From an uncultured Saprospiraceae bacterium (lineage in GTDB: Bacteria > Bacteroidota > Bacteroidia > Chitinophagales > Saprospiraceae): a DNA stretch of 33,610 nucleotides. Numbering within the stretch: the first letter of the stretch is position 1; every line of letters begins with the position of its first letter. The position numbers and the translations under genes were made by a program. This document shows, in pieces, positions 16,410 to 23,524 of the stretch. The notes beneath the pieces were generated by a model that was given only the letters and a program-made list of their open reading frames with translations, had not been told where the DNA came from and did no database searches. Where the stretch lies: contig CALIZI010000371.1 in NCBI GenBank assembly GCA_938028705.1, positions 1 to 33,610 on the forward strand, written 5' to 3'.

Positions 16410-16503
16410 ACGTAGCGTAACGCCTCCGGCTTGCGCCGCGTACTACATGCACAAGCGAGACGCATTATGCTACGGAACGCAAGCCGGAGGCATTACGCTA
16501 CGT
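16410..16503. repeat. GC-rich 94-bp palindrome in the mltG leader
   Basis: Arms of 26 bp (16410-16435 and 16478-16503: ACGTAGCGTAACGCCTCCGG and following) are complementary with one mismatch. The loop carries a partial further copy of the word (GCATTATGCTACG). Its base composition differs from the AT-rich elements elsewhere. It lies 23 bases before the mltG start and could fold in the mRNA leader. No target duplication is seen. Confidence 0.7.
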
Positions 16504-16526
16504 TTTCAAATGAATTCACAAAACAA

Positions 16527-17576
16527 ATGGCAAAAAGAAGCATCATAAAATACTTCCTCATCTTCGTCTTGATAGTAGGTGCGGTAGCGGCGTATTTTGG
16601 TTACGAATTATACCAAAAAATATTCGGTAGCGGTGTCGATTTGAAGGGCAAGCAAACGGAGTGGTTGTACATCGAAAAAGGGGGGAGTTCGGATGAGGTT
16701 TTACAAAAAATAGAGGACAAAGGTTTTGTAAAAGATATGGAATTGATGCGCTGGGTAGCCGGACGAAAAAACCTTGTCAATCACATCTATCCCGGACGCT
16801 ACAAATTGCGTAATGGTATGAGTATCAATAGTTTAATTGATTTGTTGCGCTCCGGTTCACATACACCGTCGAGGGTGATATTCAGCTTTGCGCGGACTGC
16901 CGAAGACCTTGCCGGAAGAGCTACCCGCAGCATTTCCGCCGACTCTATCGAATTGCTCAAATTGCTCGAAGACATCAATGTACAAACCCGTTATGGCTTC
17001 AATGAAAATACCTTTATGTCAATGTACATCCCGAATACTTATGAGTTTAATTGGGCAACAACGGCAGAGGAATTTGTAGAGCGTATGGCGAAGGAATACA
17101 AGCGTTTTTGGAAGAATGAACAACGCAGTGAACAGGCTCAAAAAATTGGTTTGACGCAATCGGAAGTCACTACACTTGCTTCTATCGTACAAGCCGAAAC
17201 CAATATGGCAAAAGACCGCCCGCGCATTGCCGGAGTATATATGAATCGCCTTGAAAAAGGCATTCCACTCGAAGCCGACCCGACCCTCGTGTATGCCCTC
17301 GGCGATTTCAACATCCGGCGCGTACTCAACAAGCATAAAAAAATCAAGTCGCCTTACAACACTTACATGAACAAAGGCTTACCGCCCGGACCGATTCTCC
17401 TGCCTTCCATTCCTTATATTGATGCGGTGTTAAATTACGAAAAACACGATTATATATTTTTCTGTGCTAAAGAGGATTTTTCGGGTTATTCTAATTTTGC
17501 CAAGACCTATAAACAGCATTTGCGAAATGCTAAGAAGTACCAACAAGCACTTAATAAGCGGAAGATTTATAAGTGA
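16527..17576 (+). CDS. mltG: Endolytic murein transglycosylase MltG
   Basis: A 349-residue protein with one N-terminal membrane helix (about residues 5-27) and a periplasmic YceG/MltG domain. MltG cuts nascent glycan strands inside the chain, leaving 1,6-anhydro ends, and helps set glycan length. The catalytic glutamate lies in ASIVQAETN (Glu224). Family motifs PGRYKLRNGMS, ADPTLVYALG and SPYNTYMNKGLPPGPI are clear. The ATG at 16527 gives the usual short cytoplasmic N-terminus; the longer frame from 16431 is palindrome sequence. A GAATGAGT word array begins directly after the stop. Confidence 0.95.
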   Translation: MAKRSIIKYFLIFVLIVGAVAAYFGYELYQKIFGSGVDLKGKQTEWLYIEKGGSSDEVLQKIEDKGFVKDMELMRWVAGRKNLVNHIYPGRYKLRNGMSINSLIDLLRSGSHTPSRVIFSFARTAEDLAGRATRSISADSIELLKLLEDINVQTRYGFNENTFMSMYIPNTYEFNWATTAEEFVERMAKEYKRFWKNEQRSEQAQKIGLTQSEVTTLASIVQAETNMAKDRPRIAGVYMNRLEKGIPLEADPTLVYALGDFNIRRVLNKHKKIKSPYNTYMNKGLPPGPILLPSIPYIDAVLNYEKHDYIFFCAKEDFSGYSNFAKTYKQHLRNAKKYQQALNKRKIYK

Positions 17577-17582
17577 TAATGG

Positions 17583-17880
17583 ATAAATGAAATGAGTGAA
17601 TGAAATGAGTGAATGAGTGAATTTTGAATGACTGAATACGGGAACAAAATGGTTCTTTGACAATTTGGGTGGTAATACTTTTTGAAATGGAACTCTGCCC
17701 CAAACCTACAAGGTTTTCAAAACCTTATAGGTTTATAATCAGCGAGTTATCTCTGTTTTTTACACCAAAAATAAAAAGAAATAATTTTACCACCCAAATT
17801 GTCAAAGAACCAACAATATTCACTCATTCAGTCATTCAAAATTCACTCATTAGCCATTATCGCATTTCAACATTATCTCA
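17583..17880. repeat. Foldback-like pair of GAATGAGT word arrays between two stop codons
   Basis: The left array (17583-17637: AATGAGTGAATGAAATGAGT and following, ending GTGAATTTTGAATGACTGAA) is complemented at 17829-17870 (ATTCAGTCATTCAAAATTCA and following). The arrays reach from the mltG stop to the base before the stop of the convergent barrel gene at 17881. The MITE at 17651-17811 fills the loop. Confidence 0.7.
17651..17811. mobile_element. 161-bp MITE with ISL3-like ends (GGTTCTTTGACAA)
   Basis: The 25-bp ends (17651-17675 and 17787-17811) are perfect complements and begin GGTTCTTTGACAATTTGGGT. The flanks AACAAAAT (17643-17650) and AACAATAT (17812-17819) agree at 7 of 8 positions. The interior carries CCTACAAGGTTTTC/AAAACCTTATAGG followed by TAATCAGCGAGTTAT. 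GG-T-TCTTT ends with an 8-bp duplication are typical of the ISL3 family, so an ISL3 transposase elsewhere in the genome may drive it. Confidence 0.85.
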
Positions 17881-18990
17881 TTAAAAACCATATACCGCAG
17901 CAAGCACAAAGGAAGCTAAATTATTGGCAGACATATAATCTGTATCAATAAAAATATCTTCAGAAGACATATCAAGTCGAACTTCGGGAATCAGCGTAAG
18001 CGGACCAACTCCTATATTTCCACTTAGCGTAATTGCCATTATATTTGCATTCACATCACCTAGATAAGTCGAAAAATACTCTCCGCGTATGCCAATAGCC
18101 GCTAAGTCTGAAGCCGCATATTGCAAGTACAAAGCACTGCCCAAAAATCCAGCGGCATCCTCGTCCATATTTTGTATGTTACCATCAAAATATTCACCTG
18201 CATTTGTGGTGTTGTAAGTACCATTAAATCCGACATAAAACTGGTCAGAAACATCCCAACCTGTACTCAAATCCACTTGAAAAGTTGCACCGGAAGATAT
18301 ATCGCCCATGCTTGCTGTTCTGCCATTTAATGTGCCGTCTTGGTCGCCGTAAATGACATTGAGGTAAGCACTTCCTGCATCGTTGGAGTAGCCCAATTGT
18401 GCGCCAAGCGAGTACGTTCCAAAGGGATTCAATTCTGTATAATCGGTTGGATTTAAGATACTTAGCATCGCAGAAAAATTATCCGACAGTGCAATATCCG
18501 CCTTCAAACCCGTATGCGAAAACGGTCCGTTGGAAAACATATACGAAGTCGAATAATTAAAATTTGCCGTAGGCGAAATCACTTCATAACCCAAGAAAGT
18601 ATTAAAATTTCCCATAGTCAAGGTCACTTTATCGCTCACATTCCAATAGGCAAATAATTGATTGACAATAGATGAACTGCCACTACTCAAAAAGACCGCA
18701 TCCGCACCCTTCGGACCAAATCCCAAGTCAGCTGTAAAACCAACTTTTCCTTTTTCTCCGCTAGCAATCAAGTTGACCATACCAAGCGCGAAACCCGGCG
18801 TATTGGCAAACGAACTGCCCGGCGCAGCACCATCCACAGGCTTATTGGGCGCAGTGATATTTTGTCTGAAATAAGTATCCACCGAGCCACTAAATGAGAA
18901 AACCGCTTCTTCTTCCTCTTGGGCAAATACTGTATTGATAGAAATTGTAAGGGAAAGTAAAAATAAAAGTAATAATTTGATGTTCTTCAT
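17881..18990 (-). CDS. Outer-membrane beta-barrel protein (porin-2/OmpL-like)
   Basis: A 369-residue protein with a signal peptide (MKNIKLLLLFLLSLTISINT, cleaved near VFAQ). The rest alternates hydrophobic and polar residues with many Gly, Asn and aromatic residues (FSFSGSVDTYF, SAYLNVIYGDQDG, FYVGFNGTY, LASFVLAAVYGF) and ends in an aromatic residue, as outer-membrane barrels do. The N-terminal half resembles the OmpL-like putative porin family. It follows glnK and amt on the same strand, a linkage common in Bacteroidota, so it probably admits ammonium or small nitrogen compounds across the outer membrane; that role is inferred. It has its own leader, since an amt-side repeat and a candidate small RNA lie between. 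Confidence 0.8.
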   Translation of the reverse strand: MKNIKLLLLFLLSLTISINTVFAQEEEEAVFSFSGSVDTYFRQNITAPNKPVDGAAPGSSFANTPGFALGMVNLIASGEKGKVGFTADLGFGPKGADAVFLSSGSSSIVNQLFAYWNVSDKVTLTMGNFNTFLGYEVISPTANFNYSTSYMFSNGPFSHTGLKADIALSDNFSAMLSILNPTDYTELNPFGTYSLGAQLGYSNDAGSAYLNVIYGDQDGTLNGRTASMGDISSGATFQVDLSTGWDVSDQFYVGFNGTYNTTNAGEYFDGNIQNMDEDAAGFLGSALYLQYAASDLAAIGIRGEYFSTYLGDVNANIMAITLSGNIGVGPLTLIPEVRLDMSSEDIFIDTDYMSANNLASFVLAAVYGF

Positions 18991-19042
18991 GATAATTTAC
19001 TTGAATAGTTAAAAATTTTATAGCAATACTGTCCAAGTAAAT

Positions 19043-19073
19043 TTTGCTTCAAAGCTACTTTTTTATAACTTTG
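19043..19073 (+). promoter_or_regulatory. Bacteroidota-type promoter for the candidate small RNA
   Basis: TTTG at 19043-19046 and TAACTTTG at 19066-19073 fit the -33 TTTG and -7 TAnnTTTG elements of the Bacteroidota main sigma factor with a 19-base spacer. It lies inside a 10-bp inverted repeat, AATACTGTCC (19025-19034) and GGACAGTATT (19091-19100), which could be an operator. The direction is plus, opposite to the flanking genes. Confidence 0.55.
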
Positions 19074-19079
19074 ACATTA

Positions 19080-19156
19080 CGATAATAAGAGGACAGTATT
19101 ATGCTGTTTTCTTTGATTTCACTCCCGGTAGGTTTGGCGACTCGTCGGGAGTTTTT
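19080..19156 (+). ncRNA. Candidate small RNA between amt and the barrel gene
   Basis: A promoter-like pair of boxes lies just upstream (19043-19073), and a terminator hairpin with a T run ends the segment, giving a transcript of about 77 bases with no gene on that strand. It would be antisense to the leader of the barrel mRNA. A 22-codon frame (ATG at 19102) also runs through it, so a peptide is not excluded. No known RNA family was recognised. Confidence 0.45.
19121..19155 (+). terminator. Rho-independent terminator on the plus strand
   Basis: ACTCCCG and CGGGAGT form a 7-bp stem around an 18-base loop, followed by seven T. On the minus strand no T run follows, so it does not serve amt. Confidence 0.75.
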
Positions 19157-19164
19157 TTGTTTGG

Positions 19165-19292
19165 TGTGATGGTGTTTTGGTGTTGTAGTGCGGTGGTGTT
19201 GTAGTATCATAGTGTTTAGCTTCGTAAAATTAATAACACCAGCACCACGATACTACCGCACTACAACACCACAACACCACAACACCACAACA
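19165..19292. repeat. Foldback-like ACAACACC array touching the amt stop codon
   Basis: Words of the type GGTGTTGTAGTGCGGT (19179-19194, perfect complement at 19255-19270) form inverted arms. The right arm continues as an 8-base tandem array (CAACACCA, about four units) that ends at the stop codon of amt (19293). The loop is only about 60 bases. Confidence 0.7.
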
Positions 19293-20570
19293 CTATTTAA
19301 CACTAAAATTATAAGCGATATTTTCCATATCCTGATAGGCGGATGCACCATGTTCGGAGACATCCAAACCTCTTTCTTCCTCTTCTTCTGATACACGAAT
19401 ACCAACAGCTTTTTTGATTAAAAATGCAACACCAAAAGCAAACGTGAAGGTAAAAGCACAGACAGAAAGTGTACCTATTAACTGTGTAAGGAGTTGCCCC
19501 ATACCTGCCATTTTACCAAAAATACCAACTGCTAATGTTCCCCAAATTCCACAGACCAAGTGTACGGAAGTTGCACCTACGGGGTCGTCTATTTTTATTT
19601 TATCAAAAAAGATAACAGAGAATGGGATAATCATACCTGCGATAAAACCAATGAGTATCGCAGAAGTCGGTCCCATCTGGTCGGCACCGGCAGTGATACC
19701 CACCAAGCCGCCGAGAATACCATTTAATACCATAGAAAGGTCGTGCGATTTGAATTTGAGATAAGAGACAATGAAGGCACCAACTGCCCCCGCCGCCGCC
19801 GCGAGCGAAGTGGTCACAAAGACCAGCGAAACGCTTGCCGCATCTGCCGAAAGCACTGAGCCGCCATTGAAACCAAACCAACCAAACCACAGTAAAAATA
19901 CACCGATGGCTGCCAGTGGCATATTGTGTCCGGGAATGGGTTTGATACCGCTTTCGGTGTATTTGCCGATGCGCGGACCGAGTACAATCACGACTGCCAA
20001 AGCTGCCGCACCGCCCATCGCATGTACAAGTGTAGAACCGGCAAAATCATAAAAACCCATCGCATCGAGCCAGCCACCGCCCCATTTCCACATACCCGTA
20101 ATCGGGTAGCAAATGGCTACCAGCAAGGTCGCAATGAGCAAAAACGGACCGAGCTTGATGCGCTCCGCGACTGCTCCCGAAACTATGGTAGCTGCCGTAG
20201 CTGCAAACATCCCCTGAAAGATAAAATCTGCCCAATAAGTATAATTTCCGTAGGCAGAGGTGAGGTCGGCTTCAGATGGATTGAGCCCAAAACCACCAAA
20301 TCCGAAAAATTTCCCTGCGAAATCTGCGCCCGGATACATCAAATTGAAGCCGACGAGACAATAAGTCAATAAACCAATGGCGATAATCATGGCATTTTTG
20401 AAAAGAATATTGACTGTATTTTTGCGTTGTACAAAACCCGCCTCAAGTGCCGAAAACCCTAAGTGCATCACAAAAACCAAGACCGTTGCAATGAGTATCC
20501 ATAAATTGTTGGTCAAAAATGCAGCTTGATTTGCCGCTTCCATTGCCTGCTGTGCTGTTATCGTTTCCAT
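19293..20570 (-). CDS. amt: Ammonium transporter
   Basis: A 425-residue Amt/MEP/Rh-family channel of eleven membrane segments. The twin histidines of the pore are in DFAGSTLVH (His183, with the recruiting Asp175 in the same motif) and ATSVHLVCG (His337). The cytoplasmic tail ends in GLDVSEHGASAY, the conserved element that couples the trimer to GlnK. Length and motifs are normal; no separate cleavable signal is evident. It lies 138 bases downstream of glnK on the same strand, so GlnK probably plugs this channel when nitrogen is plentiful. The intergenic hairpin at 20588-20629 sits in its leader. Confidence 0.96.
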   Translation of the reverse strand: METITAQQAMEAANQAAFLTNNLWILIATVLVFVMHLGFSALEAGFVQRKNTVNILFKNAMIIAIGLLTYCLVGFNLMYPGADFAGKFFGFGGFGLNPSEADLTSAYGNYTYWADFIFQGMFAATAATIVSGAVAERIKLGPFLLIATLLVAICYPITGMWKWGGGWLDAMGFYDFAGSTLVHAMGGAAALAVVIVLGPRIGKYTESGIKPIPGHNMPLAAIGVFLLWFGWFGFNGGSVLSADAASVSLVFVTTSLAAAAGAVGAFIVSYLKFKSHDLSMVLNGILGGLVGITAGADQMGPTSAILIGFIAGMIIPFSVIFFDKIKIDDPVGATSVHLVCGIWGTLAVGIFGKMAGMGQLLTQLIGTLSVCAFTFTFAFGVAFLIKKAVGIRVSEEEEERGLDVSEHGASAYQDMENIAYNFSVK

Positions 20571-20587
20571 ATTTATGATATTTAGTG

Positions 20588-20629
20588 CTTAGTTAATTAT
20601 CGTAATTTCAAAACAAATCATTAACTAAG
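20588..20629 (-). promoter_or_regulatory. Hairpin in the amt leader
   Basis: CTTAGTTAAT (20588-20597) is the exact complement of ATTAACTAAG (20620-20629), 18 bases upstream of the amt ATG. A long T run (about 20682-20690 on the minus strand) lies nearer glnK, so an attenuator or a protein-binding site between glnK and amt is possible. Confidence 0.4.
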
Positions 20630-20708
20630 TTTATGTATTTTTAATTTGTTAATTTATTATAAATACTAATAATTTATTGAAAAAAAAATTAGTATTAGTC
20701 ATTCGTTC

Positions 20709-21047
20709 TTAAATCGCGCTTTCGCCGACTTCACCTGTACGAATACGAGTAACACTGGCTACGTCATATACAAGAATTTTACCATCGCCGACTTCTCCTG
20801 TTCGCCCCGAACTGATGATAGTTTTGATGATGTCTTCCACCTTATCGTCGGTGGTTACAATGTCGAGTTGCAGACGGGCGATGTAGTTGGAATCATAAAC
20901 ACTGCCCCGATAGACCATTTTTGTTCCCCTCTGCAAACCAAAACCTTTGACATCGCTGAGGGTGAAAAAATTGACTCCAATACCTGCCAAAGCGTCCTTG
21001 ATTTTTTCAAATCGGGAAGACCTGATAATTGCTTCTATTTTTTTCAT
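20709..21047 (-). CDS. glnK: Nitrogen regulatory protein P-II (GlnK/GlnB)
   Basis: A 112-residue P-II protein. The start MKKIEAIIRSSRFEKIKDAL is typical. The T-loop contains YRGSVYD with Tyr51, the residue uridylylated in proteobacteria. The C-terminal GDGKILVYDVASVTRIRTGE matches the second P-II signature and the ATP-binding loop. P-II trimers sense ATP/ADP and 2-oxoglutarate and, when paired with amt as here, block the ammonium channel. I placed the start at the ATG at 21047; 11 more codons are open upstream. A -7-like word TACTTTTG (minus strand, 21132-21139) lies about 85 bases upstream. Confidence 0.95.
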   Translation of the reverse strand: MKKIEAIIRSSRFEKIKDALAGIGVNFFTLSDVKGFGLQRGTKMVYRGSVYDSNYIARLQLDIVTTDDKVEDIIKTIISSGRTGEVGDGKILVYDVASVTRIRTGEVGESAI

Positions 21048-21491
21048 AACATATTTAGTTTTGAGTGAATAGTTGGTCATAGATAGATAAGTCTGAGAAA
21101 AGCCTTTTACTTGTGTTTGTCAAATTGATAACAAAAGTATTTTTTGATTAAAAAAATGATAAATAATTGGCTTGTTTATGCCAAAATTAATAACAAAAAA
21201 TCACTCTTACAAACGCATTTATACCCGTTGAAACCCGATAATATGTCAGACTTTTTCAATTCGTATTGAATAATTGGTAAGATTCGATTTGACAAAATTT
21301 ATATTTGGAAAGTAATGTGACCAGAAATTTATATCTTGTTTAGTAGAAATGATATTTTTTCAAAAAAAATAATTTTTTTTATTGAAAATAATTATAAAAA
21401 TATTTTTATGATTAAATTTTTAAAAAATAATATCAATTTTTGCGTAAAAAATGATTTTTAATAGAATATTTTTAAAAAATAAATAATCGCA
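21048..21491. other. Divergent intergenic region without a gene
   Basis: No coding frame is supported. It is AT-rich, and from about 21320 to 21490 nearly A/T only. It must hold the promoters of glnK (minus) and of the acyltransferase (plus). No inverted-repeat element was recognised here, which is unusual for this window. Confidence 0.5.
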
Positions 21492-22517
21492 ATGCGTTCA
21501 TTTTTCCATATTATGAAAATTGGTCCCGGTGCATTCAGATTAATTTTAGCACTAATTGTAGTGGGCTTTCACCTCTCCCGTTATGTGTTTATCGGCAATG
21601 CGGCGGTGTATGCTTTCTTCATATTGAGCGGTTATTGGGTATCCAAAATGTATGAAGAAAAATATATATCTGTAAAACGCGGAATCGGCATATACTTAGT
21701 CAGTCGAATGTGGCGAATATATCCGATATATTGGTTGGCTTTAGGCTGTTCGATGCTTATAAATTATGCGCTGTACGGGAGTCGGTATTGGGATAAAATT
21801 GCTACATACCACACACTCGAACAAGTCCACTTCGGGTTATCCAATTTTACGCTGTTGGGTTATTGCCAAACGACACCCAAGTTCCTCTCTCCGGCATGGT
21901 CATTGGATATTGAAATGCAATTTTATCTGCTCCTGCCACTGATGATATATTGTATCCGACGAGTCAATATACGTTGGTTGTTGCTAGTATCTGTGGTCCT
22001 AATGGTGTGCGCTTTATCGTATTATGGTCGTATGTATCGAAGTATTTTGAAATACCTGCCTTACTTCCTCATAGGCATCGCTATGGCAAAAGGTATGCGT
22101 TTTGATTTTGTACGGGCGAAGGTGTCCTTATGGATATTATTGGCGGTTTTGGGGCTACATTTTGTGATGCCTGTTTTGTATCAAGAAACTGTATTGAGTA
22201 AATTTTCTATGTATAACGTTCATTTAAATTACGTCTTACCACTTATTATTTTACCTTATATACAGCATAATATCAACATTCAAAGTAAAGGCAATGATAT
22301 GATGTATGGCGCATTATCGTATATTGTATATTTATTTCATTGGGTTTTGATTATACCGTATCTGTATTATTACGGAGAACTTTCCCAATTGCAGAAATTG
22401 CCTTATACGGTCATTTATCTTTTATTATTGACATTTATATCTATACTTATTTATATCTTTTTTGATAAAAAAAATGAAAAGAGAAGAAAAGCGTGGGTTA
22501 GCTTCGTGATTCGTTGA
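21492..22517 (+). CDS. Membrane acyltransferase, family 3 (OafA/YrhL type)
   Basis: A 341-residue integral membrane protein with about ten helices. The N-terminal FRLILALIVVGFHLSR holds the conserved catalytic histidine, FFILSGYWVSKM is the family FFxLSGY motif, and SRMWRIYPIYWLAL is the R-x-x-R-x-x-P-x-Y motif. PAWSLDIEMQFYLLLPL completes the signature. Such proteins transfer acetyl or other acyl groups to surface sugars. The start could also be the ATG at 21513 (MKIGPGAFRL), which fits the family better. A glycosyltransferase lies about 1 kb downstream, consistent with a role in surface polysaccharide decoration. Confidence 0.88.
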   Translation: MRSFFHIMKIGPGAFRLILALIVVGFHLSRYVFIGNAAVYAFFILSGYWVSKMYEEKYISVKRGIGIYLVSRMWRIYPIYWLALGCSMLINYALYGSRYWDKIATYHTLEQVHFGLSNFTLLGYCQTTPKFLSPAWSLDIEMQFYLLLPLMIYCIRRVNIRWLLLVSVVLMVCALSYYGRMYRSILKYLPYFLIGIAMAKGMRFDFVRAKVSLWILLAVLGLHFVMPVLYQETVLSKFSMYNVHLNYVLPLIILPYIQHNINIQSKGNDMMYGALSYIVYLFHWVLIIPYLYYYGELSQLQKLPYTVIYLLLLTFISILIYIFFDKKNEKRRKAWVSFVIR

Positions 22518-22593
22518 TTTGTGACTCAATACTCGCATTAATTTTCATTATTGTTGGATAATTTATTTGTTATTTCCTTATCTTTGAGGTATA

Positions 22594-22635
22594 TGAGTAG
22601 CGAGTGACGAGTAGCGAGTTAGTGAGTATTAAGTT
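22594..22635. repeat. GAGTAGC-type heptamer array
   Basis: GAGTAGC GAGTGAC GAGTAGC GAGTTAG TGAGTAT: five consecutive 7-mers, the clearest phased example of this word family, 77 bases after the acyltransferase stop. It abuts the element that starts at 22641. Confidence 0.75.
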
Positions 22636-22640
22636 ACGAA

Positions 22641-23051
22641 TAGACTTGTACGACTTTGATAATCAATTATTTAGCGTGAATTTTATTAACTTGATATAAT
22701 GTCATGTTTTAAAAATAAAAATGTATTTGTGTTTAACATGGGATATTTTTTCCGAATTTGGGCTAAAACTCGTCAGACATTTAAATATTGCTGGAAAAAT
22801 ATGACATCATCGGTGAATTTTGAAAATGTCAGACGAGTTTTAGCCCAAATTCAAGAGCAAAATGCCAATTATATTAAATAAAAATTGAACATGACATTGT
22901 CAAGTTAAGATATTTATTATATAATAAAATAATAATTATGAATATTTAAAATAAATAATTAAAAATATTTTTAATTTCAATTAGATTAATTAATTATTTT
23001 GATAATAAATAATATTTTGATAATCAAATTTTTAAAAGCCGTACAAGTCTA
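22641..23051. mobile_element. TAGACTTGT-family element, copy 2, with a composite MITE inside
   Basis: TAGACTTGTAC (22641-22651) is complemented at 23041-23051. The left part aligns with the reverse complement of the element at 3631-3847 (shared TTGATAATCAA and ATTTAG). The alignment ends near 22685, where the 22687-22907 composite is inserted. The remaining interior (22908-23035) is AT-only. This fills the gap 22518-23066. Confidence 0.65.
22687..22907 (+). mobile_element. AATGTCATGTT composite MITE, copy 3
   Basis: Arms AATGTCATGTT (22699-22709) and AACATGACATT (22888-22898), extended outward by TAACTTGA and TCAAGTTA, enclose the 99-bp GAATTTGGGCT palindrome (22754-22852). It is about 95 percent identical to 7219-7440 by eye. 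Confidence 0.75.
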
Positions 23052-23066
23052 ATAAACGAATCACAA

Positions 23067-23429
23067 ATGAATTACCCGGACTTAAAATTTTGGCAAAAAA
23101 GCCGTCAGCTTGCCGTTAAAATTTACCGCTTGGTACAGGCGTTCCCCGAACAAGAGCGCGAAGGCTTGTGTCGGCAATTGCAGGATACTGCTTCGCAAAT
23201 ACCCACAGATATTGCTATTGGTGCCAATAGCAAATACCACGAATTTGCTATTCGTCAATTGCAAATGGCAAAGGCGGGTTTGTATAAGCTCGAAACGCTA
23301 ATACTCATTGCAGAGGATTTGGAGTATATGAATGAAGATACACTGGATGAATTATTGGAAGATATTACCGCTTGTCAAAAATTAATGGACGGCTATGCAC
23401 GTTCTATGAATAAACCTAGAAGTCAGTAA
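23067..23429 (+). CDS. Four-helix-bundle protein (S23/IVP family)
   Basis: A 120-residue all-helical protein of the family first seen inside 23S rRNA intervening sequences: DLKFWQKSRQLAVKIYRLVQ, then LCRQLQDTASQIPTDIAIGA, FAIRQLQMAKAGLYKLETLI and LLEDITACQKLMDGY. The members form pentameric four-helix bundles; many lie in chromosomal intergenic positions, as here, without rRNA nearby. The function is unknown. It is framed by a composite element upstream and a palindrome downstream. Confidence 0.85.
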   Translation: MNYPDLKFWQKSRQLAVKIYRLVQAFPEQEREGLCRQLQDTASQIPTDIAIGANSKYHEFAIRQLQMAKAGLYKLETLILIAEDLEYMNEDTLDELLEDITACQKLMDGYARSMNKPRSQ

Positions 23430-23437
23430 ATCAGTGG

Positions 23438-23510
23438 ATTAGTGAATCAGGTAATTAGTTGAACAGTGGATTATTCTGATTACCTGTTCAACCGTTCAAC
23501 CAATTCACCG
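23438..23510. repeat. GGTAAT/GTTGAAC palindrome after the four-helix-bundle gene
   Basis: GTGAATCAGGTAATTAGTTG and following is complemented, with an extra 8-base word, by CTGATTACCTGTTCAACCGT and following; GTTCAACC is tandemly repeated. The same words border the element at 7196-7546. It starts about ten bases after a stop codon. Confidence 0.6.
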
Positions 23511-23524
23511 ATTAACCATAAACT

